Below, one piece after another: positions 7,674-17,318 of a stretch of DNA of 64,000 nt. The translations under genes were made by a program, and so were the position numbers. A model generated the notes under the pieces. That model saw only the letters and a list, made by a program, of their open reading frames with translations. It was not told the DNA's origin and searched no databases. The stretch spans positions 803,276 through 867,275 of the forward strand of contig JACJYZ010000004.1 in the NCBI GenBank assembly GCA_020635855.1, in the 5' to 3' direction. Origin of the DNA: Flavobacteriales bacterium (GTDB lineage Bacteria > Bacteroidota > Bacteroidia > JACJYZ01). Within the stretch, counting starts at the first letter, position 1. The number at the start of each line of letters is the position of its first letter.

Positions 7674-10600
7674 ATGCGCATCCCTGCTTCTATAAACCAT
7701 CGACTTGCACTGGCGTTGTTCGTAACCGTCACCGGATACCATGCAGCCTATGCGCAAGCGGAAAGAACTTCACCCCGGATGGTGCGCCGGATGAGCCTGG
7801 CTGGCGATACCCTTCAACCGGATACCCTAAGCCTGTTGCCTTCGTCGGTTGCATTAACCACACCCGCCGGCGTTCAGGTTGATACCTCCCTGTTCCGGGT
7901 GATGCCCGGACCCGGATGGATCCTGTGCCGTTCATCCGACATCCGCGCCAGATACCGCACGGATTCGGTAGACGTGCACTTCACCGCTTTGCCCTTTATG
8001 CTGCAGGAAGAAACCAGGCATAAGGATGCCGGAATGATCCAGGCTGCCGGAAAGGAAGTGTCCGATCCGTTCAGGTACACCTCGCCGTCAAACCCCGACG
8101 CAGATCTTTTCGGACTTTCATCCCTGTCCAAATCAGGCAGCATCAGCAGGGGGATCATGTTCGGAAACAACCAGGACCTCACCCTGCAATCCAGCATGGA
8201 CCTCCAGATGTCAGGTAAGGTATCCGACAAACTGAATGTGCGTGCGGCCCTCAGTGATGACAACATTCCCATTCAACCGGATGGGAACACCGCTACGTTG
8301 CAGGACTTCGACCAGGTGTACATCGAACTCGAAGGACAGGGAAGCAAACTCATCGCCGGTGACTTCAACCTGCAGTCGCCCGATAACTACTGGTTGAAAT
8401 ATCAGAAGAGAAACCAGGGACTGGGATATACGGGTCTTATCATCCGTCCGGATAGCCAGCAGGTGACCATTACCGCAAGCGCATCCGTTTCAAAAGGAAA
8501 ATTCGCCAGGCAAACCGTGCAAGGGCAGGAAGGCAACCAGGGTCCATACCGGTTGAAGGGCGCCGAGAACGAACTCTACATCACGGTGCTCGCCGGCACC
8601 GAACGCATCTATTGGGACGGCCAGCTGCTGCAAAGAGGACAGGAAAACGACTACGTCATCAACTACAACCTGGCCGAGGTGACATTCACCGCCAAACACA
8701 TGGTGACCAAAGACACCCGGCTGGTGTTCGAGTTCCAGTACTCCGACAGGAACTATGCCCGGTCCCTGCTTACGGCCGGTGCCAACTGGCAGGGGAAGAA
8801 GTCGGGAACTTTTCTGCACTTCTACCAGGAACAGGACGCCCGCAATCAACCCCTTCAACAGGAACTGAGCGCCGCCGAAAAAAAGATCCTGGCCGATGCA
8901 GGTGATGACCTCGCTTCAGCGGTTGTTCCCAAAACCGATTCCGTAGGATTCAGTGATACCGAAGTGCGCTATGCCCGCATCGATTCGGCCGGGTTTACCA
9001 ACGTGTACGTGTATTCCATTGACCCCGCCGCGGCACTCTACCGGCTGAGCTTTTCTTTTGTGGGTGAGGGAAAGGGAAATTACCGGCAGGTAAAAAGCGC
9101 AGCCAACGGCCGCGTGTTCGAATGGGTGATGCCTGTGAGCGGCGTGTCCCAGGGAGATTACGAACCGGTGGTTACCCTTGTCTCACCCAAATCCAAGCGC
9201 ATGGCGGTGGCCGGATGGAATGGCGCACTAAACAACCGATGGAACGCGGGTGTAGACCTGGCCTGGAGCGATCAGGACCTGAACCTGTTTTCGTCTAAAG
9301 ACAAATCGGATGACCAGGGGATGGCGGTTCGCGCCACACTGCGGCACAAATCAGCAGGTTCCGACAGTGCCCGCTGGCGCATGGAAGAAGGCATTGCCTA
9401 TGAATACCAGCATCCGCATTTCCAGCCGATCGAACGTTTCAGGGATGTGGAGTTCGTGCGCAACTGGAACCTGGCCTCGGGGCAGGAAAACAAGCAACTT
9501 CACCTGGGTGGCATTCAGTGGCGCGTGTACAACCGCCAACAGGGTTTTGTAGCATACAACGGACAGGGCCTTCTGGCGGATGAAGGATATGCCGGTGTGC
9601 GTCAGGAAGCGGCTACGCGTCTGTTGTTCGGACGGTGGCTGGCAAGCGGACAAACATCCTACCTGAACAGCCGGTCGGACAGCAAGACATCGCAGTTCTT
9701 TCGGTACAACGCATTGCTGGAACGCAGGTGGAAATGGTTCAAAACAGGTGGTAAGGTCGAAGGAGAGCAGAACACATGGCGAACGTCAGGCGGAGACTCG
9801 CTGCTGCCGGGCGCACAGAAATGGAGGGCCTGGGAAACTTACATTTCCAATCCCGATACCGTGAAACTTGGCTACCGCATTTTTTACGGCAGAAGAACCG
9901 ATTACCTTCCCCTTGGCACTACCCTGAACCGGGCATTCGATGCAGCGCAAACAGGGGCCGAAACCACCTGGTCGCCTTCCCGTTGGCACAGCCTCACTTC
10001 CAGCATCGCACTGCGTACACTGACGGTCACCGACACCTCACTTACCCAAATTAAACCCGACCGCACCGTGGTGTTCAGGGTCAGCGACAGGTTTCAGGTA
10101 TGGAAAGGCGTGGTTAGATCCACCACCTTCCTGGAATACGGGTCGGGCCTGGAAGTGAGGAAGGAGTTTATTTACCTGGAGGTGCCGGCAGGCCAGGGGT
10201 ACTACGGGTGGACCGACTACAACGGCAACGGCGTGAAAGAACTGGATGAGTTCGATGTGGCTGCTTTCCCTGATCAGGCCCGTTACATCAGGGTGTATAC
10301 GCCCACCAATGAATATGTGAAAGTGTATTCCCAGCAGCTGAGCCAGTCGCTGCTGGTGCAACCCGGCGCACGCCAGAAGCAGGAAGTATCCAAGCTTCGG
10401 AGGCAGGTGGACAGGTTTGCTGACCAGATGTCGTACCGTTTGCAGCGAAAGACGGGCGACAAATCATTACAGAACCCGTTTGATTACGGGACGGAAGACC
10501 CCGACCTTGTGACGGTATCGGCAGGCGTGCGCAATTCATTGTCGTGGAACCGCAGCGGCAAGGTCGGACTGGAATGGCACTGGTTGGATAGTTATAACAA

Positions 10601-11159
10601 GTCTTTGCTGATCAACGGTCCGGAGTGGACCCGTAACCGTGGAAACACCCTGGCATCCCGATGGACAACAAGCAAGCAGGTGACCGCACGCCTGGAATTA
10701 CGTGATGCCATGAAAACCAGCAGCTCCGAATATTTCAAAAACCGGAACTTTGCCGTGAACAGCCGGGAAGCGGAAAGCCAGCTTGCATGGCAGCCTTCTC
10801 TCAGCCAGCGCCTCACAGGTACATACATTCATGGCAACAAAAAGAATGAAGCGGAGTCGGGCGGAGAAGTGGCCGTAAGAAATGAGGGCAGCCTGGAATG
10901 GACCGTTCAATCCGCCAGGCAGGGAAGTTTAACCTGCCGGCTGGCCTATATTTCACTTGACTACAACGGTGTTCAGAACACCCCGCTGGGATTTGAAATG
11001 CTCGGCGGACTCCGGTCGGGAGATAACTTCACATGGGTGGTGGGATGGCAGCGCAGCCTCTCTCACAACATGCAACTGGATCTTCAGTACAGCGGCCGGA
11101 AGCCCGACGGCCTCCGGTCGATTCATACCGGATCGGCACAGATCCGTGCCTTCTTCTGA
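7674..11159 (+). CDS. Large outer-membrane beta-barrel protein, conserved in Bacteroidota
   Basis: Predicted product of 1161 residues with a signal peptide (MRIPASINHRLALALFVTVTGYHAAYAQ). The region SLSKSGSISRGIMFGNNQ, the following DLQMSGKVSDKLNVRAALSDDNIPIQPDG and DFDQVYIELEGQGSKLIAGDFNL resemble a motif set seen in large Bacteroidota surface proteins including SprA-like ones. The rest is rich in alternating, aromatic, strand-like segments and ends in TGSAQIRAFF, a terminal aromatic residue as in outer-membrane barrels. The annotation as a barrel is inference; no enzyme domain was recognised. The gene stands alone and its stop directly abuts the stop of the convergent bacilliredoxin gene. 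A TATCTTAG box at 7659-7666 lies too close to the ATG for a normal leader. Confidence 0.7.
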   Translation: MRIPASINHRLALALFVTVTGYHAAYAQAERTSPRMVRRMSLAGDTLQPDTLSLLPSSVALTTPAGVQVDTSLFRVMPGPGWILCRSSDIRARYRTDSVDVHFTALPFMLQEETRHKDAGMIQAAGKEVSDPFRYTSPSNPDADLFGLSSLSKSGSISRGIMFGNNQDLTLQSSMDLQMSGKVSDKLNVRAALSDDNIPIQPDGNTATLQDFDQVYIELEGQGSKLIAGDFNLQSPDNYWLKYQKRNQGLGYTGLIIRPDSQQVTITASASVSKGKFARQTVQGQEGNQGPYRLKGAENELYITVLAGTERIYWDGQLLQRGQENDYVINYNLAEVTFTAKHMVTKDTRLVFEFQYSDRNYARSLLTAGANWQGKKSGTFLHFYQEQDARNQPLQQELSAAEKKILADAGDDLASAVVPKTDSVGFSDTEVRYARIDSAGFTNVYVYSIDPAAALYRLSFSFVGEGKGNYRQVKSAANGRVFEWVMPVSGVSQGDYEPVVTLVSPKSKRMAVAGWNGALNNRWNAGVDLAWSDQDLNLFSSKDKSDDQGMAVRATLRHKSAGSDSARWRMEEGIAYEYQHPHFQPIERFRDVEFVRNWNLASGQENKQLHLGGIQWRVYNRQQGFVAYNGQGLLADEGYAGVRQEAATRLLFGRWLASGQTSYLNSRSDSKTSQFFRYNALLERRWKWFKTGGKVEGEQNTWRTSGGDSLLPGAQKWRAWETYISNPDTVKLGYRIFYGRRTDYLPLGTTLNRAFDAAQTGAETTWSPSRWHSLTSSIALRTLTVTDTSLTQIKPDRTVVFRVSDRFQVWKGVVRSTTFLEYGSGLEVRKEFIYLEVPAGQGYYGWTDYNGNGVKELDEFDVAAFPDQARYIRVYTPTNEYVKVYSQQLSQSLLVQPGARQKQEVSKLRRQVDRFADQMSYRLQRKTGDKSLQNPFDYGTEDPDLVTVSAGVRNSLSWNRSGKVGLEWHWLDSYNKSLLINGPEWTRNRGNTLASRWTTSKQVTARLELRDAMKTSSSEYFKNRNFAVNSREAESQLAWQPSLSQRLTGTYIHGNKKNEAESGGEVAVRNEGSLEWTVQSARQGSLTCRLAYISLDYNGVQNTPLGFEMLGGLRSGDNFTWVVGWQRSLSHNMQLDLQYSGRKPDGLRSIHTGSAQIRAFF

Positions 11160-11582
11160 TCAGTCGTTGCAGTATTCCTCAAATGCCATTTTCAGGTTCT
11201 CCGCAATCATATCGGCAGAGCGGCCTTCAATGTGGTGGCGTTCGATGAAATGAACCAGTTCGCCATTCTTGAAGAGCGCCATGCTTGGAGAAGAGGGAGG
11301 GTAAGGCAGCATGTATTTTCTGGCCTGGGCCGTGGCTTCGGTATCCTGTCCGGCAAACACCGTGGTGAGCTTCTGGGGACGCGCATCCGACGCATTCAGC
11401 GCCATCTTCACGCCCGGACGTGCCATTCCTGCCGCACACCCGCATACCGAGTTAACAACCACCAGTACCGTACCTTCTTTCGAAGACAATACCTGGTCCA
11501 CTTCGGCGGCAGTGGTGAGTTCGTTAAATCCAACATCTGTAAGGTCTTTGCGCATGGGCGCAACCAGTTCATCCGGATACAT
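11160..11582 (-). CDS. BrxA/BrxB-family bacilliredoxin
   Basis: Predicted product of 140 residues, about the full family length. It starts MYPDELVAPMRKDLTDVGF and carries the family motif VVVNSVCGCAAG with the CGC pair at C47 and C49, then KYMLPYPPSSPSMALFKNGELVHFIERHHIEG. The family (formerly YphP/YqiW) removes bacillithiol from proteins in Firmicutes and is widespread in Bacteroidota; the redox partner here is unknown. It is a single gene, convergent with the outer-membrane protein gene with no base between the stops. Confidence 0.92.
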   Translation of the reverse strand: MYPDELVAPMRKDLTDVGFNELTTAAEVDQVLSSKEGTVLVVVNSVCGCAAGMARPGVKMALNASDARPQKLTTVFAGQDTEATAQARKYMLPYPPSSPSMALFKNGELVHFIERHHIEGRSADMIAENLKMAFEEYCND

Positions 11583-11622
11583 GATTGTTTTTTTATTGGT
11601 TTTGCAACGAAATTACGAAAAT

Positions 11623-11654
11623 CTTGTCTGTTAGTCGGCCGAACGCTATCTTTA
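11623..11654 (+). promoter_or_regulatory. Candidate promoter of the M16 protease gene
   Basis: CTTG at 11623-11626 is followed after 20 bases by TATCTTTA at 11647-11654, one mismatch from TAnnTTTG. This places transcription start about 70 bases before the ATG at 11732. Confidence 0.5.
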
Positions 11655-11731
11655 ACCTCCCCGAAAGAGTGGCCGGATGGCATTCCGTCAATCAAGCATA
11701 TCGCATTTTTATTTTATCAAGTAAACATTTT

Positions 11732-14572
11732 ATGAAACACAAAACCCTGTTTTCGCTGTCGGCATTTATGCTCGCCGGACTGGTAGGATTCGCCCAGGCC
11801 CCGTCGACCAAATTGCTGGAAAAAGTGGACAAGAAGGGAGACGAAATCGTCATCCCTTATTCCAAGTACAAACTGCCAAACGGCTTAACCCTGCTGGTGC
11901 ATGAAGATCACTCTGACCCGGTGGTTCATGTGGATGTGACCTATCATGTGGGTTCTTCACGTGAAGACATTGGCAAGTCAGGATTCGCACACTTCTTTGA
12001 ACACATGATGTTCCAGGGATCCGATAACGTGGCCGATGAGGAACATTTCAAGATTGTGACCGAAGCCGGTGGTACCCTCAATGGTACAACGAACACCGAC
12101 CGTACCAACTATTTTGAAACCGTACCCAGCAATCAACTGGAGATCATGTTGTGGTTGGAAGCCGATCGCATGGGTTATTTCCTGGATGCAGTCACCCAGG
12201 AGAAGTTTGAAGTTCAACGCGCTACTGTGAAGAACGAGCGTGGGCAGAACTATGACAACCGGCCCTACGGGCTGGTGTCCGAGAAACTGGGTGAGGCCCT
12301 CTACCCTTACGGACACGGGTATTCATGGACAACCATCGGATACATCGAAGACCTCAATCGCGCCAACCTGGATGACCTGAAGAAATTCTTCCTGCGCTGG
12401 TACGGTCCGAACAATGCCACCCTTACCGTTGCCGGTGATGTGGATACAAAGAATGTGGTGAAGCTGGTGGAAAAATACTTTGGTCCCATCCCTTCCGGTC
12501 CGGAAGTTAAAAATCCTGAAAAGCCGAAGGTAACGGTTGATAAGGACCGCTACATTTCCTATGAAGACAAGGTGAGGTTCCCTTTGCTTTACATGGCGTT
12601 CCCTACCGTGCCCAACTACCATCCTGATGAAGCACCGCTGGATGTGCTGTCTGATATCATTGGTGGCGGCAAGAATTCTATTTTCTACCAGAATTTCGTG
12701 AAGTCCCAGAAGGCACGCTTTGCCAGTGTGAGCCACCCCTGCTCCGAGTTGTCGGGTCAGTTTGATGTGGTGGTTTCTCCATTCCCCGGTACTTCCCTAA
12801 AAGACATGGAGGCGCTGGCACGTACCTCCCTTGCCGAATTCGAAAAAAGAGGCGTTACCGATGAGGACATTCAGAAATTTGTGGCCAGCCATGAATCCCA
12901 GGTGATCAATGGTCTTGCAAGCGTAAGCGGAAAGGCATCGCAACTGGCATCCTACCAGACCTTCACCGGTAACCCTAACTACATCGCCAAAGACCTGGAA
13001 CGCTATAAGAAGGTGACCAAGGAAGATGTGATGCGTGTGTATAACGAATACATCAAAGGTAAATCATGTGTGATCCTCAGTGTTGTCCTTGAAGGACAAA
13101 AGGAATTGCGTGCGGGTGAGGATAACTTCCAGCGTCCTACAAGTGGCAATGCAAAAGATCATTCCGCGGAGTACGCCAAGCTCGAGTATCATAAAGGCAA
13201 AGACAATTTTGACCGCAGCAAACGCCCTTCTCCCGGCCCTAATCCGGTGGTGAAAGTTCCCAACTACTGGACTGAACAATTTGAGAACGGCATGCGGGTG
13301 ATCGGAACCGACAACAACGAGATTCCTGTTGTTTCCCTTCAACTTTCCATTCCCGCCGGACATCGTTCGGAATCGCCTGAAAAAGCAGGTATTTCAAACA
13401 TGCTGGCCACCATGATGTCTGAGGGTACTACTTCTCACTCTGCAGAAGAAATCTCGGATAAACTGGACATGCTGGGTAGCTCCATCCGCATCAGCAGCGA
13501 TGATGAGTACATCACGGTTAATATCTCAGCCCTGAAGAAAAACCTCAACGAAGTATTGGAACTGGCCAATGACATGCTGTTCCATCCGAAGTTTGATCAA
13601 GGCGATTTTGATCGTGAGAAGAAGCAGGCCCTGGAAAACATCAAAAGCCGTGGAACCAGTGCGGTTCGCATTGCCAACGATGTATACGACAAACTGCTTT
13701 ACCAGAACGGCATCATGTCTATTCCCGCTTCCGGAACAGAAGCTTCCGTGGAGTCCATTACCCTGGATGACGTGAAGGCTTTCTACAACAAGTCAATTGC
13801 TCCCGAACATGCCATGGCTGTGGTGGTAGGTGACATCGACCGCGAAGCGATTTTGTCACAGCTGAAGTTCCTCCGGGACATGCAGCCCAAGGGAACCAGC
13901 TTACCCAAGGAAAGCGTCATTGCTTCAATCGATAAAACCAGGATTTACCTGGTGGATAAGCAGGATGCACCTCAATCGGAAATTCGCATCGGCTACCTTG
14001 CCATGCCGTATGATGCCACAGGAGAACGTTACCGTTCCTTTATCATGACATATCCGTTGGGTGTGGCGTTCAACAGCCGCATTAACCTCAACCTCAGGGA
14101 AGACAAAGGATATACTTACGGTGCAAGGGGCTATTTCGGAGGCTCCCGCTATATCGGACCGTTCACGGCATCTGCCGGCGTTCGTGGTGATGCAACCGCC
14201 GCTTCCGTGAAGGAGTTCATGAAGGAGATCTCCAATTATGCGGACAATGGTATTACGCCGGAAGAACTCCAGTTCACCAAGATGTCGATTGGCCAAAGCG
14301 ATGCACGCAACTACGAAACGCCTGGGCAGAAAGCCAATTTCCTGCGCAAGATGCTGGAGTATAATTTGCAGGCCAACTTTGTTCAGCAGCAGACCGACAT
14401 CCTGGCCAAGATCACCAAACCGGAAATCGATGCCCTGGCCAAGAAGCATCTGCCTTACCAGAACATGGTGATTGTTGTGGTTGGAGATAAGAAGAGCAAC
14501 CTTGAAGGCCTGAAGCAACTGGGTTACGAGGTAGTGGAAGTTGATATCGACGGTAAACCCGTTACACAATAA
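11732..14572 (+). CDS. M16-family zinc metalloprotease, two-domain secreted form
   Basis: Predicted product of 946 residues from the ATG at 11732, chosen because it opens a signal peptide (MKHKTLFSLSAFMLAGLVGFAQ); the longer frame from 11585 is not plausible. The first M16 unit has the inverted zinc motif HFFEH (H87, E90, H91) and VKNERGQNYDNRPYG with the third zinc-ligand glutamate. The second unit (from about residue 540, YWTEQFENGMRVIGTDNNEIPVV) lacks HxxEH and is probably the inactive half. It ends with NLREDKGYTYGARGYF and VVVVGDKKSN. Expected location is the periplasm. Substrates are unknown; members of this family commonly degrade peptides. A strong terminator follows. Confidence 0.93.
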   Translation: MKHKTLFSLSAFMLAGLVGFAQAPSTKLLEKVDKKGDEIVIPYSKYKLPNGLTLLVHEDHSDPVVHVDVTYHVGSSREDIGKSGFAHFFEHMMFQGSDNVADEEHFKIVTEAGGTLNGTTNTDRTNYFETVPSNQLEIMLWLEADRMGYFLDAVTQEKFEVQRATVKNERGQNYDNRPYGLVSEKLGEALYPYGHGYSWTTIGYIEDLNRANLDDLKKFFLRWYGPNNATLTVAGDVDTKNVVKLVEKYFGPIPSGPEVKNPEKPKVTVDKDRYISYEDKVRFPLLYMAFPTVPNYHPDEAPLDVLSDIIGGGKNSIFYQNFVKSQKARFASVSHPCSELSGQFDVVVSPFPGTSLKDMEALARTSLAEFEKRGVTDEDIQKFVASHESQVINGLASVSGKASQLASYQTFTGNPNYIAKDLERYKKVTKEDVMRVYNEYIKGKSCVILSVVLEGQKELRAGEDNFQRPTSGNAKDHSAEYAKLEYHKGKDNFDRSKRPSPGPNPVVKVPNYWTEQFENGMRVIGTDNNEIPVVSLQLSIPAGHRSESPEKAGISNMLATMMSEGTTSHSAEEISDKLDMLGSSIRISSDDEYITVNISALKKNLNEVLELANDMLFHPKFDQGDFDREKKQALENIKSRGTSAVRIANDVYDKLLYQNGIMSIPASGTEASVESITLDDVKAFYNKSIAPEHAMAVVVGDIDREAILSQLKFLRDMQPKGTSLPKESVIASIDKTRIYLVDKQDAPQSEIRIGYLAMPYDATGERYRSFIMTYPLGVAFNSRINLNLREDKGYTYGARGYFGGSRYIGPFTASAGVRGDATAASVKEFMKEISNYADNGITPEELQFTKMSIGQSDARNYETPGQKANFLRKMLEYNLQANFVQQQTDILAKITKPEIDALAKKHLPYQNMVIVVVGDKKSNLEGLKQLGYEVVEVDIDGKPVTQ

Positions 14573-14591
14573 CCCGAATACGGGTCCATAC

Positions 14592-14627
14592 AAAAGGGCT
14601 GTTCGTCAACCGACGGACAGCCCTTTT
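14592..14627 (+). terminator. Intrinsic terminator after the M16 protease gene
   Basis: AAAAGGGCTGTTCGTC pairs with GACGGACAGCCCTTTT around an AACC loop with one internal mismatch, followed by Ts. It lies 20 bases past the stop and may also serve the convergent GNAT-like gene. Confidence 0.85.
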
Positions 14628-14719
14628 TCTTTATGCTTTATGGTTCAGTCAGGAAGACCGTGTGATGCCAAAGTTAGCATGGTGTTTTACCGGGGCACAA
14701 AGGTTTGTGGTAAGGAAAA

Positions 14720-15838
14720 CTATAGGGGTTTCACATAGCAACGACGTCGCTTGTGTTGGATATGATCGTAGTTCTTCCAGTTGGAAATCACGTTGCCGTT
14801 GGATTCGAAGATGCCGGTGGTTTCCATGGTGTTGATGCCGGCTTTGAGCATCTCATTCTGCAGTTCCCCGATGAGGATTACGGCTACGCCTGCCGACTGG
14901 TACTCTTGTTTTACACCGGTCAGCAGCATGTCAATCACCTTCGGTTTTTTCAGGGCCTTCAACACGTATGTGAAACCGAACGGGAACAATTTACCACCGG
15001 CTTTCTGCATGGCTTCCGAAAGGGATGGAAGCCCCACGAAGAACCCCACCACCTCATCACCTTTCTTCACCACTTTGATGAAGCGTGGGTTCAGCACCTT
15101 GAAGTATTTGTCTTTGTACAGCTGAATCATATCAGCATTGAGTGCATTCACATAAGGCAGGAACTGAAAGGCATCGTTGAACACTTCGAAGATGCGGTCG
15201 CCGTATGCTTCCAGTTCGGCACGTGTGGAGAAATTCACCACTTCAAAGCCGTATCTTTTCTTTACTATTTCTCCGCCACGCAGACCTTTCTTCACGGCAA
15301 TTTCACTCAGGGTGAGACGGAATTCCACCCAGTCGTTCTCTTTCTCAAAGCCATACTGATCAAAATGTTGCTGATAGTAAGGCAAGTGGTAAACCGATGC
15401 GATGGACGGCAGGTGGTCGAAACCTTCAATCAATAGTCCTTGTGTGTCCAGGTTGGTAAAGCCGAGGGGGCCATGCACGAGTTCCATGTTTTCTTCCCTG
15501 AACCAATTGAAGCAGGCATCGAGCAGGGCTTTGCTCACTTCGGTATCGTCAATGAACTCGATGCGGTTGATGCGACCGTATCGTTTCCCCGTTTTTTCGT
15601 TGTAAGCTTTGTTGATGATGGCACCCGTACGCCCAACGCATTTGCCATTGCGGAAAGCCAGAAAAAACTTGGCATCACAAAAGCCGAATGCGGGATTGAG
15701 TTTCGGGTCGAGGGCTTTCCGTTCATCGGCCTTCACCGGGGGCACCCAAAATTTGTTGCCTCTGTACAGCTCAAAAGGAAGGTCACAGAATTGCTTGATG
15801 TCAGCGGCGGATTGCACCACTTTTATATCGATGGCCAT
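14720..15838 (-). CDS. GNAT-like acyltransferase family protein, conserved in Bacteroidota
   Basis: Predicted product of 372 residues from the ATG at 15838 (MAIDIKVVQSAADIKQF). Features are FELYRGNKFWVPPVKADE, FFLAFRNGKCVGRTGAIINKAYNE, RINRIEFIDDTEVSKALLDACFNWF and MELVHGPLGFTNLDTQGLLIEGFD, then a second half with VVGFFVGLPSLSEAM and QSAGVAVILIGELQNEMLKAGI. These fit the GNAT-fold family common in Bacteroidota and some Actinobacteria, often annotated as hypothetical. The reaction is unknown. No signal peptide, so probably cytoplasmic. It lies upstream of nothing on its strand and is not clearly in an operon. Confidence 0.75.
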   Translation of the reverse strand: MAIDIKVVQSAADIKQFCDLPFELYRGNKFWVPPVKADERKALDPKLNPAFGFCDAKFFLAFRNGKCVGRTGAIINKAYNEKTGKRYGRINRIEFIDDTEVSKALLDACFNWFREENMELVHGPLGFTNLDTQGLLIEGFDHLPSIASVYHLPYYQQHFDQYGFEKENDWVEFRLTLSEIAVKKGLRGGEIVKKRYGFEVVNFSTRAELEAYGDRIFEVFNDAFQFLPYVNALNADMIQLYKDKYFKVLNPRFIKVVKKGDEVVGFFVGLPSLSEAMQKAGGKLFPFGFTYVLKALKKPKVIDMLLTGVKQEYQSAGVAVILIGELQNEMLKAGINTMETTGIFESNGNVISNWKNYDHIQHKRRRCYVKPL

Positions 15839-15910
15839 GTCAACTTGCTTTAGGCTCGTAAAAATACAGATACTTGCGGGTTGTGCAAGGTTGGGAGGGA
15901 AGGTAAAAAG

Positions 15911-15938
15911 AAAGGGCCATCGTAGGATGGCCCTTTGC
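15911..15938 (-). terminator. Hairpin terminator after the acidic lipoprotein gene
   Basis: AAAGGGCCATC and GATGGCCCTTT form an 11-base stem with a 4-base loop, 30 bases past the stop of the lipoprotein gene on the minus strand. The following minus-strand sequence is only modestly T-rich. Confidence 0.7.
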
Positions 15939-15967
15939 AAGCAATTATAAGTGAGGTTGAGGTTGGC

Positions 15968-16258
15968 TTAGCCTTCTGTTGATTCACCAGAAGCATCCAT
16001 GCCATCGCCTTCAGACTCTTCCATGCCAGCATTTTCAGAAGCATTTTCTGCAGGAGCAGCTTGTTCTTCTGTAGCATCAGTAGCCTGAGCGTTTTCTTCG
16101 TTGTTCATCATGTCACCAGCTTGGTCTACAGCTGATGATTCGTCATGTTGTTCTTCTTGGGCGCCTTCGCCACCTTCAGAACCTTCGTGTCCGCCGTCTC
16201 CGCAAGCCATGAAGCCGAAGATAGCAGCAGACATGAGCATTAAGTAGTACTTTTTCAT
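15968..16258 (-). CDS. Small acidic lipoprotein
   Basis: Predicted product of 96 residues. The ATG at 16258 gives MKKYYLMLMSAAIFGFMAC with lipobox GFMAC. The mature part is almost entirely Gly, Glu, Asp, Ser, Ala and Asn, with acidic stretches (HEGSEGGEGAQEEQHDE, TDATEEQAAPAENASENAG) and no aromatic residues after the signal, so it is probably disordered. Function is unknown; low-complexity acidic lipoproteins of this kind are common in Bacteroidota. The gene has its own promoter (16305-16334) and terminator, so it is a monocistronic unit. Confidence 0.8.
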   Translation of the reverse strand: MKKYYLMLMSAAIFGFMACGDGGHEGSEGGEGAQEEQHDESSAVDQAGDMMNNEENAQATDATEEQAAPAENASENAGMEESEGDGMDASGESTEG

Positions 16259-16304
16259 GGTATCACCTGTTTGTTTAGAATGAATAATGTGTATCAATCC
16301 AGCA

Positions 16305-16334
16305 CAAATGTAGCCAATTTTGACATGTATCAAA
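16305..16334 (-). promoter_or_regulatory. Promoter of the acidic lipoprotein gene
   Basis: On the minus strand TTTG is followed after 18 bases by TACATTTG. This is a full match to the Bacteroidota promoter consensus, about 45 bases before the ATG at 16258. Confidence 0.65.
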
Positions 16335-16417
16335 ATTTTGCGTGCTTTTTTTCAGGCAGTTACGGGCATCCGGCCTTGTTCACATACAGGACAAATAGGC
16401 AGATGAGGGTTGCAGGG

Positions 16418-16450
16418 TTTGACATTTTCGAAGGGAAAATTGTAAGTTCG
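16418..16450 (+). promoter_or_regulatory. Candidate promoter of the superoxide dismutase gene
   Basis: TTTG at 16418-16421 is followed after 21 bases by TAAGTTCG at 16443-16450, one base off TAnnTTTG. It lies 64 bases before the ATG. Confidence 0.5.
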
Positions 16451-16513
16451 TTCCCTCAACGCGTACAGGTGCGGATGCACTTGTCATTTTGTTCAACATT
16501 AAATCGGCTCGTT

Positions 16514-17134
16514 ATGGCTTTTACACTACCGGCACTCCCTTATGCTTTAGATGCACTGGAACCACACATTGATGCCCGCACCATGGAAATCCATCATGGC
16601 AAGCATCATCAAGGATACACAACCAACCTCAACAACGCCATTGCTGGCTCGCCCCTTGAAGGTAAAACCATTGAGGAGATCCTGGCCAACATATCATCCC
16701 ACAGCATGGCTGTGCGTAACAATGGTGGTGGCTATTACAATCACTGTTTGTTCTGGGAAGTGATGGCACCCAATGCGGGAGGTCAACCCGGAGGTGAACT
16801 GGCTGCTGAGATCAACGGCGCATTCGGTTCATTCGATGCCTTCAAGGAACAGTTTTCAAACGCTGCTGCCACCCGTTTCGGATCGGGATGGGCCTGGCTG
16901 GTGCTTTCGAACGGAAAGCTGGTGGTCAGTTCAACCCCCAACCAGGACAACCCGCTGATGGACATCGCCGAGGTGAAGGGAACACCCATCCTGGGTCTTG
17001 ATGTTTGGGAACATGCCTACTATTTGCATTACCAGAACCGCCGCCCTGATTATATCGGTGCATTCTGGAATGTGATCAATTGGGAAGCTGTTTCACAGCG
17101 ATTGGTAGCTGCCAAGCAACTGGCATCTGCATAA
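16514..17134 (+). CDS. Superoxide dismutase, Fe/Mn family
   Basis: Predicted product of 206 residues from the ATG at 16514 (MAFTLPALPYALDALEPHID); the longer frame from 16271 crosses the promoter. Metal ligands are visible: H27 (EIHHGKHHQGY), H77 in GGGYYNHCLFW, and the aspartate and histidine of GLDVWEHAYYLHY. The NQDNPLM block is closer to manganese forms, but the metal cannot be settled by eye. It has no signal peptide, so is cytoplasmic, and converts superoxide to hydrogen peroxide and oxygen. It is monocistronic, with a terminator directly after it. Confidence 0.97.
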   Translation: MAFTLPALPYALDALEPHIDARTMEIHHGKHHQGYTTNLNNAIAGSPLEGKTIEEILANISSHSMAVRNNGGGYYNHCLFWEVMAPNAGGQPGGELAAEINGAFGSFDAFKEQFSNAAATRFGSGWAWLVLSNGKLVVSSTPNQDNPLMDIAEVKGTPILGLDVWEHAYYLHYQNRRPDYIGAFWNVINWEAVSQRLVAAKQLASA

Positions 17135-17152
17135 AGCAACATAAAGTAAAGG

Positions 17153-17190
17153 AAAGCGGGGTCTTTGGAAATAAGGCCCCGCTTTTTTTT
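17153..17190 (+). terminator. Intrinsic terminator after superoxide dismutase
   Basis: AAGCGGGG pairs with CCCCGCTT, extended by two pairs on the loop side, and is followed by eight Ts. It begins 19 bases past the stop. Confidence 0.85.
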
Positions 17191-17285
17191 GGTTGGGCAG
17201 GACTTGATGAACGGAATTCAGGTGTAACAGGAACGGAAAAACGTCTTAACAGGAAATATTTATCAATTCAGAAATCACTTAGACC

Positions 17286-17293
17286 TATATTTG
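17286..17293 (+). promoter_or_regulatory. Candidate -7 promoter box of the small barrel protein gene
   Basis: TATATTTG fits TAnnTTTG and lies 26 bases before the ATG at 17319. No clear TTTG was found at the expected -33 distance. Confidence 0.35.
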
Positions 17294-17318
17294 CGAGCAA
17301 ACCTTTAATTCTGATCCT

